From positions 461,215 through 525,214 of the forward strand of contig NW_022985440.1 of the NCBI RefSeq assembly GCF_010093595.1: a DNA stretch of 64,000 nucleotides. The letters run 5' to 3'. This document shows positions 21,901 to 36,366 of the stretch, one piece after another; position 1 is the stretch's first letter; each line of letters starts with the position of its first letter. The DNA comes from Mytilinidion resinicola (taxonomy: Eukaryota > Ascomycota > Dothideomycetes > Mytilinidiales > Mytilinidiaceae). Made by a program: the position numbers and the translations under genes. Below the pieces are notes generated by a model. The model saw only the letters and a program-made list of their open reading frames with translations. It did no database searches and had not been told where the DNA came from.

Positions 21901-22673
21901 CAGCTGGCCGTAGGAGACGCGCTTCGTTCGACGACGATTCCGAAGGTGCTGGCGGGTCTCAGAGCGAGGACCATGGGGAGTATGGCGCTCTAGGCCCTAC
22001 CGCCACGAAGTCAGATGCGCTGGAGGAGTTGAAGAAACGTCGTAGGCGGAGACGACGGAGTGGAACGCCGCAAGAGCTTGATGATGCGGAAAAGGAGCGA
22101 CGGAAAGAGGCCAGACGACTGAAGGACCTTGAAAAGCAAGCGAAGCACAAGAGTACGATGTTTGTTCACGACTCGGACGACGAGTCAGATGAGGAAAGAG
22201 ACAGAATATTCTTTGAGCGGGAGGAAGAGTTGAGGAAGGCTACGGGGAGAGAGCATGCGAAGGTCATCAGTACTGAAAAGACCAAGAAGCCAGTGTCGAA
22301 GAAGCGGAAGTCAGCTGCTGGACCGAAGACAGGACGGAAGAAGCGAAAGGAGATGTCTTCAGACTCAGAAGAGAACGAGAGCGAAGAGGATATAATTGGC
22401 GTGAGCAGCAGGGCCTCGTCGGTTGCCATTGGTGATATACTGGCGAGCGATGATGAGGAAACTACTGACACGCCCATCTCATCTCAACACCACGAAGCAG
22501 GACAGGCCAGCGACGAGGACGGTTCAGGGCTAATATCAAGAGCTGCTGCAACTGCAAAAGAGGATGCGATGATGGTGGATGACGATGAGGACGACGACGA
22601 CATCGCTCCAGCCCGGCGGCCTGTGGCGAGGAGGATGCGGGCTGGCTTTGTGATTGACAGCGATTCGGAGTAG
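18998..22673 (+). CDS. TOF1: Topoisomerase 1-associated factor 1 (Tof1 / Swi1 / Timeless)
   Basis: Nuclear replication-fork protection factor; with Csm3 it stabilises stalled forks, couples helicase and polymerase, and promotes checkpoint signalling. Exons 18998-19093, 19143-19374, 19421-21604 and 21655-22673; 1176 residues. The N-terminus (VDREVVPLVDPEARAHVYNL, then GDDALACLKDLKRWL and LVPLTWPTEID) matches the TIMELESS domain. The central part holds RNNIVMLSQ-like and EESTHERIIAIL segments. The last third, after WIIPHTLTASDLKEAVNLI, is charged and disordered, with Arg/Lys-rich and Asp/Glu/Ser clusters and an acidic tail (MVDDDEDDDDIAPARR). The last intron is 50 bp and lies before the VKPDNEERRIALYKDNKL region. 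Length is typical for filamentous-fungal Tof1. Confidence 0.93.
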
Positions 22674-23654
22674 TTTTGCATACTGTGTTCTGGATCACTG
22701 CAACGGTTAGGGGATGGAATCACGTCCCGAATAGATACCCAATGAAGACACGTACAGAATCAACTCTTTGAGCAAGTCTCGGTAGCTGTAGTGGTCTCGG
22801 AACGGGCCAGTATGCCCGAAGATGCTGAAGCGAGAAGCTTTGTATCAGACTATTTCCTTGCTATCCTACACGATTGCCGACTCAGTATTAATTTGTACCT
22901 GTATGTTCTTCGGGAATAGCAACTGCGCAAGGCTGGTGAAGCCATAAAGCCGACGTCGGGCTGGAGTCCGATGAAAGGAGAGGCATTGCGTGACCAGTCA
23001 CGGTGATGAAATGCTCGAAGACACGCCAAAATGTTTGCCGCACAGCTCTATCACAGCAACCGTAGCCATCCATCTCTCGCCGTCGTACTCTCCCTTGGGG
23101 CTCACGACGGGGCAGCTCTGGCGGCGTGCGTTGACTTGAAGAAACCTGCGTCCCGGTGCTCCATTCACGGCGGCGGTTGCATCATCGTTCCCCAGCTCTC
23201 CGGACCTGCTCGCGGCCACACCTGCGCCTTTCTTGACCGCTCCAGTCTCGCGATTCTGACGTCTGCTACTGCCCTGACAGCGGCCTGCACCACCCGCTAT
23301 TCACCCTCACCATCGACGCCCTCGCCGCCCCGTCAACCGCGTGCGAAGGAAGAGCGCGCTTCCCGCTGTGCCCAAACACCCCGCCTACGCCAATCAGGGG
23401 ACCCAGTGCTGGGATAGGCCCAACCAGACGAGCGGCTAGTAGGACCAGCCCGACCCTCCAGCAATTGAGAATTGGTGCTCCCCACCTCACCACCACACGG
23501 CCACCCCCCCAAGCTCACCCCCAAGCTCACCCCCATACCGCATCCTCGCCCGCGAGTCCATGAGGCTCGATCGACGCCCCTCGATCGCTTGATCGCCCCG
23601 ACCGCTCTCCTACACCCTATCGCGAACCCAACCCGTGGCGGGGAAACCACCACG
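22674..23654. other. Intergenic: TOF1 3' flank and SRPK promoter/leader
   Basis: No supported gene. The right half is C-rich and includes a repeated aagctcaccccc motif (about 23508-23535) and the short upstream ORF listed separately. Confidence 0.5.
23560..23592 (+). promoter_or_regulatory. Candidate 10-codon upstream ORF in the SRPK leader
   Basis: ATG at 23560 is followed by ten sense codons and TGA at 23590-23592, ending 62 bases before the kinase ATG. It sits in a tcgatcga-rich palindromic stretch. It is relevant only if transcription starts upstream of 23560, which is not shown. Confidence 0.35.
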
Positions 23655-25718
<2,064 letters not shown>

Positions 25719-26436
25719 TGGCCGGCGGCGGCGGCTAGAGCGGTGTATGGGGTTTGATGATGATGACATGCATGGGAGCTTTGTTCGTGGCGGGCGGTTT
25801 ATTCTAGCTTTTGCAACTGGCTTGGCTTGGGGCTTGAGGCGAACCTTGTGTGTGTGTGTGTGTTTTTTTTGAGAATGATGATTGATATGGCATCCCATTG
25901 GAATGACGATATGATGGTTCTTGAAGCGTGTTGTTTTGATAAGTGGTGGTGTGGTGGCGGGGTGTGGTTATGGCTTTTTGGAATGCTGGGAAATGGATGA
26001 GAAGGGACGAGATGGGACGGAGTGGGATGGCGCTTTTGGTCAGGTTGGTTTGGATGAGAGGGCTACGGGCATCATTCTTTCCTTCCAATTTGCTGTTTCG
26101 GTACTTTCACGAGCATGCTGTTCTCGGCATATAGGTGCAAAGCTGGGGCGAGATAGGGGTACAGTGGCTGTCGATTTTTGGTGGTTTTCTGGCCGGCGTT
26201 GTATTGTAGATATGATCATATACGTTCTGCGACATTGAAATAGTCATTTTTGGTCAGAGAGTTTCGTCGATCCGAGGGTACGATTACGGCAATAACAATA
26301 TCACTAGCATCGCTCTCCTATGCACATATACGTTCAGCCATCTATTCATTACACTACCTTCTATCCGCTCAAAACCGCAACAATGCCCTCACTCATCCGC
26401 CATCTGTTCTACAACCCCCTCAGTCTCCACACCCCC
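25719..26436. other. Intergenic between convergent genes
   Basis: 3' flanks of SRPK (plus) and YIP1 (minus). A (TG)n microsatellite followed by a T run lies at about 25844-25870. No gene seen. Confidence 0.5.
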
Positions 26437-27607
26437 TTAACCCCCCGCCACCTTCGCCGTAACCACAGCCCCCGTCCCCCTACTACTGAAAATCGCCATG
26501 ATCCCAAAACTCCCATAGAAAAGCACCATTGGGTACGCAACCAGCCCCCGCATACTGCTCATCCGCCCCACCACGCAGAACATCGCCGACGAGCTGTACG
26601 TGCACCATGCGATGGCTAGGGCCGTGAGGGCGTAGCCGAAGAGGGTGTCCATGGGCGCGATGATGCCGATGAGGGAGGTCAGGACGAGCGGGAGGAGGCA
26701 GTAGCCTAGGACGGAGGCGGAGCGGGGGAAGGTGAGGGTGGAGGAGAAGTGCGAGGGGCGCTGAGCGTGGTCGTGGGGTGTTGGGGGCACGGTCGAGGGG
26801 TCGAGGGGTGGTGACATGAGGGAGAGGATTGTGTGGAGGGATATGCTACCTAGGAGGGCGAGGCCTGGGGTTTTCTATTAGCGTTTGACTAGGGAAATTG
26901 GGACGAGGTTGGTGTAAAGTGGTATGGATGGAGGAACAGGCTGGTAGGAAATGTTTTGCAGGTAGTGACCAAATTAAGGTCCTCTAGTCTGCGCATCTAG
27001 GAGAGCTTAGCTTACCGTATATGTATCCAAAATGCACCTTCCCCGATAGTAGCAGAAACGTCCCAAATAACAGAAAGAATAGCACCGGTCCTGCCAGGTC
27101 CGAATCATCCATGATGTGCTGGTTTATCCGCCCAAACGGGTTCAACACCGTCAGTGTCTTCTCCTGGATATGTGCGAAGTTGACGCCTAGTTCTTCCCTA
27201 CAACACCAATACGTTAGCCACTATTTCTAACGGCGCCCATTTTTTGTGCAACTCTTCCCATGAATCCCATGGTAGCTCTAGTATCCAACATTTCGAGGGT
27301 AGAAGCTCGGAGGAAAAACGTACAATAAAGGCGGCTCCCCCTCGTACCCCTCGGTCCCAAAGGCCGCCAACCACCCTGTTCTTAGTCCACCGCTGTTGTC
27401 TCCCATTCTGCCTGCGACACCCCCAAAGCCAGCGCCATAGTTCGCGGGGTACGCCTGTGTTGACGACGCGCCGTAGCCTGCTTGGAAGGGTGTAGAGTGG
27501 CCCGACACGGGCTGGTTGCTGAACGATGAAGGGTAGAATTGCAGATTCTGGGCGCCGGGAGCAGGCGCGCCATAAGGTGGGGATTGGCTGTAACCGTAGG
27601 AGGCCAT
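26437..27607 (-). CDS. YIP1: Yip1-family Golgi membrane protein
   Basis: Integral membrane protein of ER-Golgi vesicle traffic that binds Ypt/Rab GTPases. Three exons on the minus strand: 27607-27324, 27197-27016, 26864-26437; 297 residues. The N-terminal 95 residues are cytosolic and Tyr/Gly/Pro/Ser-rich ([18 protein letters not shown]). The Yip1 motif region follows: [18 protein letters not shown] and [19 protein letters not shown], which is the family's most conserved block. Then come five hydrophobic segments ([55 protein letters not shown] and so on), ending AKVAGG. Length and topology match YIPF5/Yip1. Confidence 0.93.
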
Positions 27608-28453
27608 GGTGGCCGGGTGTTAGGGTAGTGGTCTGGTTAGACTTTTGGTGAGGTAGGTAAGATCGTGGATAGGCTCGTTAGGTTGCGAGCGAGGCTAGGT
27701 GCTGGTGTAGCAATCGAATGGGGCGTTTGGTGGATGTGAGAGTACTTTTAGTTACAGGTTTCGAGAGAAGGGCGTGGGGTGTTGAAGTTGGTGTTGGGGC
27801 TCCGATTATATACAATGACATTGACGGAAAAGGTGTCGTTTCGTTTGTGAGGCCTTGGCGCTCCGCGGTATCTTTCCCTTTTATTCTAGGTACATATACA
27901 CTCGCTGTACTCAGACATTCACTCCATCACCCATTGCTAATAATTGGGGAACGATATCATCGCTTTAGAGTCTGGTATTTGTGTGTCTAAGGCAGTCTTG
28001 CTCGTCTGCGCCTTTCTTTCGTCACTTTCCAACTACAACGTGAATGTCCAATGCCACCTGCGTAGCGATGCAGGCTGCAGGCAGCACTGCTCAGCCTTGA
28101 TCCTGAGCCTTCCTCATGGGAGCTGAAAACCTTCACACAAGACTTTCCTACCTTCACGTTACATCACATACATTGCTCTTACTTTCACTTGGCCTCGAAG
28201 TGTGCAGTACTGGGCTATACGTCTAAGCACACGGATAGTATCGCATGAGTGCTAATTTAGCAGGTAGACAGCATAGTTAGGAGCAGCCCCGTTGCTACCT
28301 AGGCAGTAAGCCAGCCGGTCCAGAGCTAGTGCAGATTGCGCTCCCTAAAAACTTGAATTGCGCCCAGGTTTTAGACTCTATGAGAGCACCCCTAGCATTA
28401 GTGAACGACTGTATACAGCCCTGGGGACTCATAATCGGTCACTGTAACAAGAC
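27608..28453. other. Intergenic between divergent genes
   Basis: YIP1 promoter on the left, HET-gene promoter on the right. No gene seen. Confidence 0.5.
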
Positions 28454-30253
28454 ATGAAGCGCCTCCGGGAAGCTGTCCAACGAGCACGTCGGTTCCACTA
28501 TGATCGTCTCCCAACTGGATCATCCCTTCGCATACTCGAACTGCTGCCCGGTAGAAAGGATGATGAGCTTGCATTCCGCTTAGTCGTCGCTGACTGGAAC
28601 AATCGGCCAATCTATGAAGCAATATCCTACGCATGGGGAAGCCCCGCAGAAAGAGTCTGGACGCCTCATAACGGGAGATATATACTGGTGCCACAGAATC
28701 TCCTCGATGGTCTTTGTCAGATGTGCTTCCCCGATCAGTCAAGACTTATATGGGCCGACTCCATTTGCATTGATCAAAACAGTGAAAAGGAGAAGGCTGT
28801 CCAGATTTCCAACATGAGACGCATATACACACGCGCAACTCGTGTTCTTGTCTGGCTCGGGCGGGATAAAGATGGCCTGGCAGGAAGAGCCATTCGGGCA
28901 ATTGACAACATTGTCAAATTCTGCTGCGAATGGTCCGGGCAATCGATTGAAGCTTTTCCGAGAGAAGACCCGTATGCTTCAATGCCTTCCCACATCGACA
29001 TGTCTTCCTCCGACGCTTTGAGATTCAGCGGTTGTAGTAGCGACGTCACACAGGAATATCTAAGCAATTTCTTCAGGTTACCCTGGTGTTCGCGGCTTTG
29101 GGTGATCCAGGAGGTTAGCGCTGGCAACAGCGTGCTGATTCTATTCGGCGCCTTTCAGATTCCCTGGGATCATGTAGGTCTGGCAGTAGCTTTCATAGAA
29201 CGCTGGCTGCCTCAGACCATCGATGTGTAACATGTCACATATCTATTTGACCCTATCTACGTGCAGGCATCTATGTTCTTCACTCTTCACAGGGGTAGAA
29301 ACTTCGATGCGTGTTTACCAGCTGATCATATATACGGTATGCTTGGCCTTCCCGCTCTCGAATCCCTCAGCCAAGCTGTAGTGCTAGATTATACAAAAGA
29401 CTCTCAAACGCTGTTTCAACAAGTCGTAAGGATTTCAGTAAAGCAGCAGGGTAACCTAGATGCCCTCTCTTTTGCGCAACATTCCGGCGGCGTCCCATTT
29501 CATCGTCCAACATGGGTTGCGCAATGGGACGAGAAAATCTGTTTGAATTTGCTCTTCGGTTTTTCAATCTTCACTCGTCGTCGGTCGAACGCCGATCGCA
29601 GCTCTGCTGTACAGACTAAATTCTCTGGAGACTATATGCTATCAACTGGAGTTTGCTTGGATTCTATTGAGAGTCGACTAAAGATCGACTCCTCCTATTG
29701 GTTTGATGAGTCGTCTCTCGCCGACGTTGACGACCATCCCCTTCTGACATTCATCCGTACAAACGCCAAGAACGGGAACAAATATCTTCGCAGTTCAGCC
29801 GTTCTCGCCTATGGAAGAACCCTAGCTGGCGGGGTGGATGGAGATTTCTTCGGTGACAACCAAGCTGGTGACGATAGCCCTGGTATTGTCGGCTTCTGCC
29901 AGTATGTGGTCGAGTTGATGAAAGGAGCAGGCGAAAGCCCGGATTCGTACTCTGATTTTGAATTAGATATGGAGGGGGTGTGGCAGACCTACGCGTTCTA
30001 TGCCAGCACGAAAATGTGGAATCGTTGCATTTTCACGACGAGAAAGGGCTACGTAGGATCTAGGCGCGACCTTTTACAATCTAGCGACAAAATCTGTGTT
30101 CTTTTCGGAGGTCGGGTTCCATACATCCTTCGGCCGCAGCAACATTATTACCAACTCATCGGAGAGGCATACCTGGACGGTTTCATGGAAGGCAAGGCCA
30201 TGGATATGCTAGACAGGGGTGAACTGGCGGAGGAAGTTTTTGAGATTCACTGA
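28454..30253 (+). CDS. Heterokaryon-incompatibility (HET) domain protein
   Basis: The HET domain is found in fungal allorecognition and programmed-cell-death proteins. Motifs in order: RPIYEAISYAWG, VPQNLLDGLCQM, LIWADSICIDQNSEKEKAVQIS, RRIYTRATRVLVWLGR, and FFRLPWCSRLWVIQEV. The second part has ADHIYGMLGLPALES, typical of the region after HET, and a C-terminal half ending in the FGGRVPYILRP / YQLIGEAYLDGFMEGKA segment of the HET6-like family. The frame is identical on both sides of 29225-29266, interrupted only by TAA at 29228-29230. I treat that 42-bp GT-AG stretch as an intron, giving 585 residues; it is very short, so a premature stop is the alternative. It lies outside the DUF3435 island. 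Confidence 0.8.
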
Positions 30254-30999
30254 GAATTCGAGAGCTAACACATAGTTCTTTACCATCGTTTAAGGGCCTC
30301 CAATATACTTTGAAAGATTGGAGAGAAACGTGGATCAACCGTTTTGAACGATCTGTATGCCCTCTGGGCTACCCCAACCGCTGTCGTTTATGATTCACGT
30401 ATGAACTGTGGAAAAATGGTCTGCGCACACTTCTTTACCACTGCGTGAGGTGCTCCGGCACACTATGAGAAATCCGGACGAGATGTATAATCTAGACAAC
30501 GTGAATTCACACAGACTATTAACACAGACTTCACCAATTATTCTCAACTCATCTCGCCGCCGTTCAGGGGTTTGACATACCATCAGAAGTTGGAAAGAAA
30601 CTACAAAGCGGTGGCAGGAAAGGGTACACAAACTCAGGTCCTAAAATCATGTTTATAATCATGTTTATAATCACGGCGAACTTGCGGGCCATTACTTCAT
30701 TTTATACCTATCATCAAACACCTGAACGACATGGTCCACTGTGCCTTCAATTATCCACTAGTACGCTATGCCGTCGTATAATACAACGAAAATGAGAAGA
30801 AGCTTATATGGATACACAAATAGCCCCACATCTCAGCTATTTTCCCGAAGTGGACCATCCACAAGAACGCTCCGAATCCACCATTCTATCCAGCTAGGCC
30901 GACCGAACATCGCGCCCAACACCACGCACAAACACAAACGCCAGCAAGTGCCTCAAACCACGCTAATCACTTAAGCTTCTAAAAATGCTAGGTAAGCCA
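30254..30999. other. Intergenic between convergent genes
   Basis: 3' flanks of the HET gene and the golgin gene. A tandem duplication of about 14 bases (aatcatgtttata) occurs near 30644-30672. No gene seen. Confidence 0.45.
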
Positions 31000-33900
31000 C
31001 TACTTCGCAGTAACAGCCGCCATCCACTTCTGCTCGTCCTTCTTGTCGAAATGCAGCAGCATGCCTAGTACCGGTATCAACTGCTGCTGATACTTCTTAT
31101 CCTTCTGCTCCAAGAACTGCAGGAGCACGTTCTTGAGGTAGACGTAGTCCAGCGAGCTCGACGCCGCTGGTTCGGGCTGGCTAGATGGAGTGCGAGATTT
31201 GGGCAGTGGAGAGCCGATCCGACTGCGTGGAGAGGAGTCGATGGAGGACCGGGAGGACTGGACGTTGGTGTCCAGGACTCTGTTCTTCGCGCCCTGGAGC
31301 GTTTTGAGCTCGTCGGCCATTGTCTGTGAGGAGTTAGTATATACGAACTGATGGAGATGAGGAGAGAAAATTTACCTTGTTCGCTTTTTGCACCTTCTCC
31401 AATCGACTTTGTAGCTCATCGAACGTGCGCCGGAGATCTGTTTTCTCTTTTTCCAGGTCTCGGGCTTGCTTCTCACTGTCGTCTAACGCGTCACGAAGCT
31501 GGCTCATTGCTTGTCTGACCTCCGCGACCTCCTCGTTCGCTTGTGCAGTCTTGCGATCCAGGTCATCCTTTTGCCTACGTAACTCCTTTTCGGACGCTGC
31601 AAGATCTTCTTTATCCTCGACAGCGCGAGCAAGCGCCCTCTCCGCATCCCGAGCCTTGTGCTTGAGCTCCTCAAGCTCTCTAGCTCGCCGCCGACCAAAC
31701 GTGCTAGCTTGCTCCTCTGCTCGCTCTCGTTCCTCAATAGCCAAGTCTAGGCTTTCTTGCATCTCTCGTATCCTGGAGTCTGCGCGGCCTTGCGCATCTG
31801 CGAGTAGTCTCCGCATAGTTTCTCCTTCTCTGCTTCGCTCGCTCAACAACCGGTGGGCATCTGCTAATTCCTCTTCGAGACTTTCGCTTCTGGCCCGGAC
31901 CTCCTTCATCTGTGTGCCCATTTCCTGCGTCTGATCTTGCATGCTGTTCATGAGATCCTGGGCACTGACGTACTGAGCAGACTTTAGCTGGATCTCGTCC
32001 CGTAGGCTCTCGATGTCCCTGGTCAACTTAGCAGCATCCTGCTCCAAGTCTCGTAGTTTTGTGCGCGACGCCCTCAACTCTTCCTGAGATTTGGCTAGAT
32101 CCTTCATGAGTCTATCTCTTGTTTCAACGGCTTCTTGGCGGTCGATCTCGGTTCTCTGTAGATCACGTTGGGCTTTCCTGTTTGTTTCCTCGAGTGCCAG
32201 GCGCTGGCTCGTCTCTTGCTTGATCTTTTCGTTCAGAGATCTAATATCACCGTCTTTGTCGTTCATCTCGGATTTATATGTCGCAATCTCAGACCTGAGA
32301 TCCTTCTCCCGGATTTCTAGTCGGCGGACGTCAGCTGACCTAGCTGTCAATTCCTCCTTGGTGCCTCGAAGTTCAGCAACTTCGCTGCGTAGCGACATCA
32401 GCTCTGGCTGCGCTTTCTGGAGAATTTCCCGCATGTCGGTAAGGTCTTTGTATCTCGATGTAGCGAGCTGTTGAACCACTGATAGATCAGTCTGAAGCGA
32501 GTCTGCCTTCTGCTTCAGTTCCTCAAACTCGGAGGTCAAGCTTTGATGCGCTTTTGCAGAGCTTGCATTCGAAGCATGACTGGTGCGTAGTTCCGCGATC
32601 TCCCTCTCTAGCTTATGCATCCCCTCTTCCAGAGCCTTCTTCTCGGCCTCTAGCTCTTTGATCTTGTCCTTTGCTTCAACATGCCCTTGTCCGATATCGA
32701 GCATCCCCTCCTTGAGTGTTTCGATCTCCTCTTCAAGGGCCTCCTGGTCTTTGATTTTCTTTTGGATTAGGCCCATCGAGTTCTCCTTCTCAGCAACCTC
32801 GGTCTGTAGGCGTTCGATGGCGACAGTCTTTGCGGACACTTCCTCTTTGAGTTGTGTGAGCAGCTTTTGCGCGTCCTCCCATTGTGCTGTAGTGATGTTG
32901 GAAGATTCTGGTGTAGATTGAGCTTTGACGTCGACGCTCTCTGGTGTCATGATTCCTTCGGTTGGCGGGTTGGGGCTAGGTGCCTTGCCTCCCTTCTTCT
33001 TCTTCTTATTTTTCTTCTTGGACGGGGCGATCTCATCTGCCTTTGAAGTGGTCTCGGCGACCTCCTGAGTTCGCTCCGCTTGACTTTGGAGAGCTTCAGC
33101 ATCCTTCTGGGCTTGTTCGAGTTTGGATACAGCGCTGTCCTTCTGCGATTCCATGTCCTTCAATTGGCCTCGCAGCGTATTCACTAAGTTGTTCAATGTG
33201 TTACCGCGCTTTTCAGCTTTAGTATGAGTCTCGCGCAAGCCTGCGAGTTCGGCCTCAAATCTCTCCACTTGAGTTCGAAGCTGGTCTTGCTCGTCGTTTC
33301 CGATCAGCTTCTCTCCCTCGGCAGAGTGCAGCTCCTCTAGCTCTAAGTTAGCCTTGTTGAGCTTGGTCTGGAGATCCTTGACAGCAGCTTCGTGCTTAGT
33401 TTGCGTGGTTTCTCGATTTCGAAGCTCCTCCTCAGCCTTTTGCAGTTTGGTCTTCAGGTCCTCGGTGGTAGTCTCGAGAGACTTGCATTGGTCGCTTAAC
33501 TCTCGGCTTGAGCGCTCTGCGGTGTCTTTGAACGTCTGTAGATCCATTGTGGCAGTTTCTAGATTCTGAACTAGATGTTCTGCTGACTCCTTCGCAACAG
33601 CTAAATCAGTCTTCAATGTACCGTTCTCATGTTGGAGTTCCTCGATCTTTTCTTCCCGCTCTTGTAACTGTGATTGTAGACGCGGCAGCTCACTGTCGTA
33701 GGAGAAGAATTCCTCGCTCTCTTCAACCGTGTCCGAGACCTTTCGAGGAGATGTAGGATTATCGTCATCTGTAGCTTGTGTGGTGTTGTCATCCTCCCCT
33801 GTGGTTGGCTTGGTGGCTTGGCTTTCAGTGATTTCCGCCTTCAACTTTATAACCTCGTCCGACGCATCCTTGGCCCTCTTTTCTGCCTCCTCATACTTCT

Positions 33901-34671
33901 TGTTAAGCTCGTCCCGCTCTCTTGACACGCGCTTGAGTTCATCCATAATCATATCACCCTTCTGGTTTATTTGGTTGAGGTATTCGACGAATGCGCTAGG
34001 CTCCGTGATCGAGGTCAGAGGTGTGTTTTCGCGGAGGGAAGCTTCGAAGGACTCGATTGCGCCAACTCTAGCATGGGCTATGCGGTAGGATCGTAGGAGT
34101 TCTACCAGGGCATCATTAGAAACGTGTTAGGAACAGGGCCTAGAATCATCGTACCAGAATACTTGGGTTCAAGTTTGTCAAGCTTTCGAAGCCTAGCCTG
34201 TACTTCTGGAGGTACATCATCATGTACCTTCTCCTTAGGAGATTCCTTGGGACTCTCCTCTGGCTCCTTGCCATTGGGTTCCTTCTCCTTTCCAGCCTCC
34301 TCGGTCGACTCCACAGGTTCTGTCTTCTCCTTGGGCTTCGGCGTCCCAACACGACTTGGCACCTCATCCTCTCCTATAACAAATTCAGGGTCAAATTCCG
34401 AGGGATCGGGGCCCTTTCCCTGGGGCGCTTTGCTTCCATTGTCTTGATCTTTGGACCGCGCGGCTCGTTTGGAGGGCGAGAGGTTTCGGGTGCCAGCGGA
34501 GCGTCGGGCGGAGGAACTGGATCGGGAGGGCGACTGTGAGGAGGGTGATTTCTGCTTTGCTTGTTCCTCTGCTATTCGAGCATCTATGGCTCCTTTGATG
34601 CGCTGGAAGTTTGTCAATTGCGGCTCTCGGGAATGTATGAGCATTAGAGGTACCTGGAAGCCTTGGAACAT
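31000..34671 (-). CDS. GRIP-domain golgin (Imh1-like)
   Basis: Long coiled-coil tether of the trans-Golgi, recruited by Arl1 through its GRIP domain. Four exons on the minus strand: 34671-34654 (18 nt), 34602-34155, 34101-31376 and 31323-31000; 1171 residues. The product starts MFQGFQRIKGAIDARIAEEQA, where the RIKGAID-x-RIAEEQ block is typical of fungal Imh1 orthologues. A Pro/Ser/Glu/Lys-rich linker follows, then about 900 residues of heptad coiled coil (rich in E, K, L, Q) with one basic break (KKKNKKKKKGGK, about residue 390). The C-terminal GRIP domain has the conserved Tyr in SLDYVYLKNVLLQFLEQ and ends FDKKDEQKWMAAVTAK. The first in-frame ATG upstream (34929) would add unconserved sequence, so I use 34671. 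It is divergent from zuotin. Confidence 0.9.
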
Positions 34672-34927
34672 TATGAGGGGGGGGACTGCCAGCACACGAT
34701 CTCCAGTGTCTATCAACAAGTCAATCCCATAGCGTGGAGAGGCTGTAGGTGGTTTCTTACTCAAACACCGCCGAGACCAGTGATGCTCTGACGGCGCTAA
34801 CAGCTCACGTGATGCGGATCTCCGTACCCCTGTCACTTTAGTCTGGACTTTTCGCGAGACAAAAAATCCAGCTCCACCAAAGTCAGCCTTTCCTTCTTCA
34901 CGTCGCATAGAAGACCAGACCCAAGCC
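34672..34927. promoter_or_regulatory. Shared divergent promoter, golgin / zuotin
   Basis: 256 bp lie between the opposing start codons, so both core promoters must overlap here. No named motif was identified. Confidence 0.6.
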
Positions 34928-36366
34928 ATGACGACAGTTCAGATTGGGCTGCCTCTACCAGTCCTTTCAAAGGACTGGTCTGCGCCGACTGAGTCCAACA
35001 ATACTCTCACCGCTGCGACCGATCGCAACATCGAGCCTGTTGGCCCGCATTTCCTCGCGCATGCCCGGAGGGTAAGACAGACTTGTTGAACGGGGGAAAA
35101 CAGTACTGATGCGCTTCCTGTTATAGAAGCGACATAAGCGCACCTTCTCCGAGGATGACCGCATCCAGGCTCAAACCAACGTCAAGAAGGTTGAGGATGA
35201 AGATGCTGGGGAGATCAGCGAACCCGAAGATCCTTTGATGCTCTCCAGAGATGCGAAAGACTGGAAGGTACGTTGCGTGTTACTTTGGTGATTTCTAGAC
35301 AAACGATCTAACATCATCCTAGGGACAAGATCACTATGCTGTCCTTGGATTGTCCAAATACCGATACAAAGCCACCGAGGACCAGATCAAGCGCGCCCAT
35401 CGCAAGAAGGTCCTAAAGCATCATCCCGATAAGAAGGCCGCAGCCGGTGGCACCGAGGACGACTCCTTCTTCAAGTGTATCCAAAAGGCCACTGAAATTC
35501 TCTCCGATCCCGTCAAGCGTCGCCAATTCGACTCCTGTGATGAGAACGCCGACGTGGAGCCACCCTCTAAGAAGGAAACGCAAAAGGGCAACTTCTACAA
35601 GCTGTGGGGCAAGGTGTTTGAGGCCGAAGGTCGCTTCTCAAAAAACCAGCCTGTGCCTAAGCTTGGCAACGACAAGAGCACCAAGGAGGATGTGGAGCAT
35701 TTCTACAACTTCTGGTACAACTTTGACAGCTGGAGGTCTTTCGAATACCAGGACGAGGATGTCCCGGATGACAACGAGAACCGCGACCAGAAGCGTCATG
35801 TGGAGAGGAAGAACCAGAACGCTCGTAGGAAGAAGAAGACGGAGGATACCGCACGCCTACGGAAGCTGGTGGATGATGCTCTAGCACTGGACGAGCGAAT
35901 CAAGAAGTTCCGCCAAGCCGAGCACGCACAGAAGAACAAGAAGCGACTAGAAAAGGAGGCTGCGGCCAAACGCGAGGCCGAAGAAGCGGCAAAGGCTAAG
36001 GAGGAGGAGGCCAAGCTGAAGGCTGAGCAGGAGATCGCTGAAAAGGCCGCGAAGGCTGATGGCAAGAAGGCTAAGGAAGCTGCCAAGAACGCCGCAAAGA
36101 AGAATAAGAGAGTGGTTCGTGGCGCCACGAAAGAGGCGAATTACTTCCACAGCGGAGGAGCTGCTTCTGCGGCTCAGATCGACTCTGCATTGAACGACAC
36201 CGACCTGATTATCACAAAGATCGACAGCGAAGAGCTCGCTGCGTTGACAGCGAAGCTCAATGGGAAGAAGGATCTCGCAGAGATCAAACAGATATTCCTG
36301 GACGAGATCAAAACGCTTGTTAGTGCTGGAAAGTTGAAGGAGGGCGAGGCCAAGTCACTAGCATGA
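34928..36366 (+). CDS. ZUO1: Zuotin, ribosome-associated J-domain co-chaperone
   Basis: Hsp40 subunit of the ribosome-associated complex; with its Hsp70 partner it stimulates Ssb at the nascent-chain exit tunnel. Exons 34928-35071, 35127-35267 and 35323-36366; 442 residues. The N-terminus (MTTVQIGLPLPVLSKDW) is followed by KRHKRTFSEDD and [24 protein letters not shown], leading into the J domain with the catalytic HPD in LKHHPDKKAA. The zuotin homology domain has GNFYKLWGKVFEAEGRFS and FYNFWYNFDSWRSFEYQDED. Next comes the long charged ribosome-binding helix (AERKNQNAR-type, Lys/Glu/Ala-rich), then a C-terminal bundle ending GEAKSLA. The family SANT domains of animal MPP11 are absent, as expected for fungi. 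Confidence 0.95.
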
